Under the pieces are notes generated by a model. The model was not told where the DNA came from. It saw only the letters and a program-made list of their open reading frames with translations, and made no database searches. A program made the translations under genes and the position numbers. A stretch of DNA of 8,233 nucleotides from Methanothrix harundinacea (GTDB lineage Archaea; Halobacteriota; Methanosarcinia; Methanotrichales; Methanotrichaceae): assembly GCA_002502785.1 (NCBI GenBank), contig DAQG01000092.1, positions 1-8,233 on the forward strand, read 5' to 3'. How positions within the stretch are numbered: the stretch's first letter is position 1; every line of letters starts with the position of its first letter. Of this stretch, positions 5,707 through 8,233 are shown piece by piece.

Positions 5707-5707
5707 T
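5131..5707 (+). repeat. Direct repeat, unit 1 (C-terminal two-thirds of pstC1)
   Basis: Aligns without gaps to 6186-6762 at a constant offset of 1055 bp. Includes runs of complete nucleotide identity, for example 81 bp at 5579-5659 and 59 bp at 5371-5429, where synonymous positions also match. Similarity falls sharply before about 5131 and ends exactly where pstA begins in the second unit. Confidence 0.85.
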
Positions 5708-5819
5708 CTTCTCCCTCTTCCAGCGATCCGCTTTATGTTCCTTCGGCTCACACCTACTATATGCTGGATATATAGCTGTACTCACTCTATATAGAGAATA
5801 TAGATAAGTGCTTTAAGCG
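5707..5819. promoter_or_regulatory. Spacer between pstC1 and pstC2 with promoter for pstC2
   Basis: A 113-bp spacer. The first 40 bp are pyrimidine-rich (possible weak termination) and the rest is AT-rich with ACTATATGCTGGATATATAG and the palindrome at 5785-5796. Its presence suggests pstC2-pstA has its own promoter and is not simply read through from pstC1. Confidence 0.5.
5785..5796 (+). promoter_or_regulatory. CTCTATATAGAG palindrome, copy 3 / TATA core of pstC2
   Basis: A 12-bp perfect palindrome containing the exact TCTATATAGA seen twice upstream of pstC1, followed by GAATAT (5796-5801). Its centre is 29.5 bp before ATG 5820, the distance expected for a TATA box of a leaderless gene. 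It may therefore serve as both TATA box and operator; a bound regulator would compete with TBP. Confidence 0.5.
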
Positions 5820-6761
5820 ATGAATGAACGCTCAGATGATGATATGGATCCTCCAGCTGAACGCGGCGTCCGCCGCCCTCACAGATACGGTGACCGTTTT
5901 GTGGAGGCGTTTCTATTTTTTGCCGCCATCACCTCCATACTGGTGATGGTCCTAATCTTTTACTTCCTCACCTATGAGAGCGTTCTCGCCTTCAGGGACG
6001 TGGGGGTCCTCGATATGCTCCTCGGGCAGAAGTGGCATCCGGCCGGGGAGATCTTCGGCATGATGCCGATCATCGTCGGCTCAGTTCTGATCACCTTCAT
6101 CGCCCTCTTCATAAACATCCTGGTGGGGATACCCCTGGCGATCTACCTTTCTGAGCTTGCAGGCCCCTGGTCCCGGGAGTTTCTGAAGCCCGCGATCGAG
6201 CTATTGGCAGGGGTTCCATCAATCGTCTACGGCTTTCTCGGGGTTCTGATTCTGGTGGTCTACCTCGAGAAGAGCTTCGATATGCTGACGGGACGGTCGA
6301 TTTTGGCGGGGGCGATCCTCCTCGGTATAATGTTCATCCCGGCCCTGACGACGATATGCGAGGACGCCCTCCGGGCAGTTCCAAAAGAGTTCAAGGAGGG
6401 GTCCCTCGCCCTCGGCGCCACCCACTGGCAGACGGTGCGAAGGGTGACCCTTCCCGCCGCCTCCTCGGGGATCATCGCCGCCGTGATCCTGAACGTGGGC
6501 AGGATCATCGGGGAGACGATGGCCGCCCTCCTGGTGGTGGGAAACGTCGCCCGGATCCCCTCGCCCATCTTCGACGCCTTCGACCGGGGCGCGATCTTCA
6601 CCTCGGTCATCGCCGGGGAGATGGGGGAGGTGGCCCACGGGTCGATGCACTACCACGCCCTCTTCGCCGTGGGTTTCGTTCTGCTGGTGATCGTGACCGT
6701 CCTCAACATCTCGGCGGATCTGGTCAGGGCTGCGATCCAGAAGAAGTTCGGAGGATACTGA
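5820..6761 (+). CDS. pstC: Phosphate ABC transporter permease PstC, copy 2
   Basis: A 313-residue PstC-type permease. It has a charged cytoplasmic N-terminus (MNERSDDDMDPPAERGVRR), six hydrophobic segments placed as in copy 1, and an EAA loop at about 181-214 (EDALRAVP, EGSLALGATHWQTVRRVTLP). It keeps the functional motif as RIIGE (Arg228, Glu232), unlike copy 1. By hand count it matches copy 1 at about 68% over the first membrane third and about 94% from LKPAIELLAG to the end, with no gaps. No Shine-Dalgarno precedes ATG 5820. The TATATA palindrome 29 bp upstream implies a leaderless transcript. The stop is separated from the pstA ATG by one base, so the two are surely co-transcribed and translationally linked. 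This copy is the better candidate for the working phosphate channel partner of PstA. Confidence 0.95.
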   Translation: MNERSDDDMDPPAERGVRRPHRYGDRFVEAFLFFAAITSILVMVLIFYFLTYESVLAFRDVGVLDMLLGQKWHPAGEIFGMMPIIVGSVLITFIALFINILVGIPLAIYLSELAGPWSREFLKPAIELLAGVPSIVYGFLGVLILVVYLEKSFDMLTGRSILAGAILLGIMFIPALTTICEDALRAVPKEFKEGSLALGATHWQTVRRVTLPAASSGIIAAVILNVGRIIGETMAALLVVGNVARIPSPIFDAFDRGAIFTSVIAGEMGEVAHGSMHYHALFAVGFVLLVIVTVLNISADLVRAAIQKKFGGY

Positions 6762-6762
6762 T
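6186..6762 (+). repeat. Direct repeat, unit 2 (C-terminal two-thirds of pstC2)
   Basis: Partner of 5131-5707. The match continues through the stop codon and one further base pair (GGAGGATACTGAT shared at 6750-6762) and stops at the A of the pstA start codon. The arrangement here, with a functional pstA following, looks ancestral. Confidence 0.85.
6750..6754 (+). promoter_or_regulatory. Ribosome binding site of pstA inside the end of pstC2
   Basis: GGAGG formed by the penultimate Gly-Gly codons of pstC2, 8 nt before the pstA ATG. It fixes the pstA start and implies coupling to pstC2 translation. The same GGAGG is present at the end of pstC1 (5695-5699) but no start codon follows there. Confidence 0.85.
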
Positions 6763-8037
6763 ATGAAGAAGATCAAACCGGCACCATTGGCATCGATCGT
6801 CGTCGCCCTCTTTTTGCTAATCTCTTCTCTATACTATCTGATAATCCAGTCCGAAGTGATCCCCCTCGTGCCCTTCTGGGCGGGCGGCCTCGTGGCCTGC
6901 CTCGTCCTCATATCCGCCTCTGCCCTCGCCCTCAACCGTGACGCCACCGATCGGACCCGCGTCGCCTGGATCCGGTCCAGGTTTTTGCCTTTGGCTGCGG
7001 ATCTGGTCTACTTTCTGGCTGTATTTCTCCTGATCTTTTCGGGCCGAATCCGGCCCGACCTGGAGTTTGAATTTCTGGGGCTGAGCGCGGTCTTCACCTA
7101 CGATCTCGTCCTACCCTTCCTGGTCCTTTTGGCGAGCTTCCTTGTGATAAAGGACTCCATCAACCTCCTCTACGGGTACAGCACCAGGGGTAGAGAGGTT
7201 CTGGTATTCTCGATGGTCCGGCTCTCAGCGGTCTTCACCCTCCTGCTTCTTGGCGGCATAATCTCGGTGATCCTCTACCGTGGGATTGGGGCCATAAGCT
7301 GGGAATTTCTGACCCAGCCCCACTTCCGGCTCGGCACGGAGGGGGGGATCAGCACCTGCATCGAGGGAACTTTCTGGCTGGTGATGGGGGCGATGCTGAT
7401 CTCGGCACCCCTGGGGATCGGAGCTGCGATCTACCTCAACGAGTACTCCAAGCATACGGGGCTGAAGCGGATCGTCACCATCGCTGTGGGCTGTCTCAAC
7501 GGCGTGCCTTCGGTCGTCTACGGCCTCTTCGGCCTCGCCTTCCTGGTGGCGACCTTTGGCCTATCGCTTCTGGCTGGATCCATAATCCTGGGCCTGATGA
7601 ACCTGCCCACCATAATTCTCACAAGCCAGGAGGCCTTGAAGAGCGTTCCAAACTCCCTGCGGGAGGGGAGCGTGGCTCTGGGCGCCACCAGGTGGCAGAC
7701 CGTCAAGAAGGTGGTGATACCATCGGCCCTCCCCGGAGTCCTCACAGGGCTGATCATCGGGGTTGCCAGAGCTGCCGGAGAGACGGCTCCCATCATGTGG
7801 ACCGCCGTGACCTTCTCTGCGACTCCAGTTCACATGTTCTACGGCGTCGTCCCAGACGTCTTCCAGCCCGTGAACAACCTCTGCTACCATCTACTCAATC
7901 TGATATACTTCCTGGGGGCCTGGGATGTCGAGCAGAACGCGTGGGGGACCGCCCTGGTCCTTTTGGCCCTGGTCTTGAGCATCAACATGGTGGCGATCCT
8001 GATCAGAAACTACTACCGAAAGAAGATCTCGTGGTGA
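6763..8037 (+). CDS. pstA: Phosphate ABC transporter permease PstA with N-terminal membrane extension
   Basis: The second membrane subunit of the phosphate importer. The C-terminal 280 or so residues are classic PstA: core segments from about 153, GVPSVVYGLFGLAF at 247-260, the EAA loop at 290-323 (EALKSVPNSLREGSVALGAT, then WQTVKKVVIPSALPG), and VARAAGE at 334-340 holding the conserved membrane Arg336 (E. coli PstA Arg220, from memory). PstA is usually about 280-300 residues; this one is 424. The extra N-terminal 145 or so residues form about four hydrophobic segments (roughly 8-30, 38-58, 79-93, 114-130) with a short linker containing several Arg residues (59-73). The extension has no motif I recognise. 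The start is fixed by GGAGG 8 nt upstream and the one-base gap to pstC2. No pstB follows within 195 bp, which is unusual because pstB normally comes next. Confidence 0.95.
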   Translation: MKKIKPAPLASIVVALFLLISSLYYLIIQSEVIPLVPFWAGGLVACLVLISASALALNRDATDRTRVAWIRSRFLPLAADLVYFLAVFLLIFSGRIRPDLEFEFLGLSAVFTYDLVLPFLVLLASFLVIKDSINLLYGYSTRGREVLVFSMVRLSAVFTLLLLGGIISVILYRGIGAISWEFLTQPHFRLGTEGGISTCIEGTFWLVMGAMLISAPLGIGAAIYLNEYSKHTGLKRIVTIAVGCLNGVPSVVYGLFGLAFLVATFGLSLLAGSIILGLMNLPTIILTSQEALKSVPNSLREGSVALGATRWQTVKKVVIPSALPGVLTGLIIGVARAAGETAPIMWTAVTFSATPVHMFYGVVPDVFQPVNNLCYHLLNLIYFLGAWDVEQNAWGTALVLLALVLSINMVAILIRNYYRKKISW

Positions 8038-8069
8038 GATCGAGGGCATTCCTTTAATTTTAACGAATA

Positions 8070-8090
8070 CCCCGCAGCTCTGCTGCGGGG
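8070..8090 (+). terminator. Perfect 9-bp GC hairpin after pstA: terminator or IS200/IS605-like end
   Basis: CCCCGCAGC pairs exactly with GCTGCGGGG around a TCT loop, 32 bp after the pstA stop. T-rich TTTAATTTTAAC precedes it and no T-run follows, which is the wrong order for a bacterial-type terminator. The upstream T-runs (8053-8061) could themselves stop archaeal RNA polymerase. A short perfect hairpin a few bases after TTTTAAC also resembles the subterminal hairpin of IS200/IS605-family ends. No transposase is visible in the window. Confidence 0.45.
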
Positions 8091-8233
8091 ATGAGAGGAT
8101 AAACGTCTTAACAAGAGTTTCACATATGCGTATTAATGATAGAACTTCGCAGTGCCTGCCATTGAATTTTTTGTGCCTATACTGGCTTTCACCGGACCTT
8201 ACTCAACGGAAACTCTAAATTTGAATGTTCCAC

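Noticed and set aside
6219..6776. 185-codon minus-strand frame under pstC2 (with a similar one under pstC1)
   Set aside because: It is a shadow duplicated because the pstC genes are duplicated. The His/Asp/Gly-rich product is an artefact of the opposite frame.
8126..8218. 30-codon plus-strand frame after the terminal hairpin
   Set aside because: No ribosome binding site, no hydrophobic or family signature, mixed codon use; likely chance.
8199..8233. Possible C-terminal end (GTFKFRVSVE then stop) of a minus-strand gene entering from the right
   Set aside because: Only eleven codons are visible. It cannot be told from chance without sequence to the right.

Overview
This window looks like archaeal DNA, most likely from a methanogen of the Methanothrix (Methanosaeta) type. 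That assignment is an inference. The support is GC-rich genes separated by very AT-rich spacers, TATA-box-like promoter elements instead of bacterial -35/-10 boxes, a stand-alone Lrp/AsnC ligand-binding domain, and Shine-Dalgarno starts alongside apparently leaderless ones.

The theme is phosphate acquisition. From left to right: (1) a secreted protein of unknown function on the minus strand, cut by the left edge (1-635); (2) a 363-bp AT-rich divergent promoter region with direct repeats and palindromes; (3) pstS, the periplasmic-type phosphate-binding protein (999-1829), followed by a hairpin; (4) a decayed second pstS (about 1996-2660) with stops, a frame change and two deletions, whose 5' end still has a strong ribosome binding site and a one-helix reading frame; (5) a minus-strand single-domain Lrp/AsnC-like protein (2726-2989); (6) a minus-strand secreted alkaline phosphatase (3181-4440); (7) a divergent promoter region with repeated TCTATATAGA palindromes; (8) two tandem pstC-type permease genes (4771-5706, 5820-6761), then pstA (6763-8037), whose ribosome binding site lies in the last codons of pstC2; (9) a perfect 9-bp hairpin (8070-8090) and 143 bp with no convincing gene.

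Together the products would release phosphate from organic esters outside the cell (alkaline phosphatase), capture it (PstS) and import it (PstC/PstA). The ATPase PstB and the regulator PhoU are not in the window and must lie beyond the right edge or elsewhere.

The most interesting points are these. The two PstC copies are mosaic: about 68% identical in the first third and about 94% in the rest, with nucleotide-identical runs up to 81 bp. Inside the conserved block, PstC1 has Asn where PstC2 keeps the membrane Arg of the R-x-x-x-E motif. The vestigial pstA ribosome binding site at the end of pstC1 shows how the duplication arose. PstA has an extra N-terminal membrane domain of about 145 residues. 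An AT-rich motif is shared upstream of pstS, pstC1 and pstC2 and may be a phosphate-response operator or an unusual core promoter.
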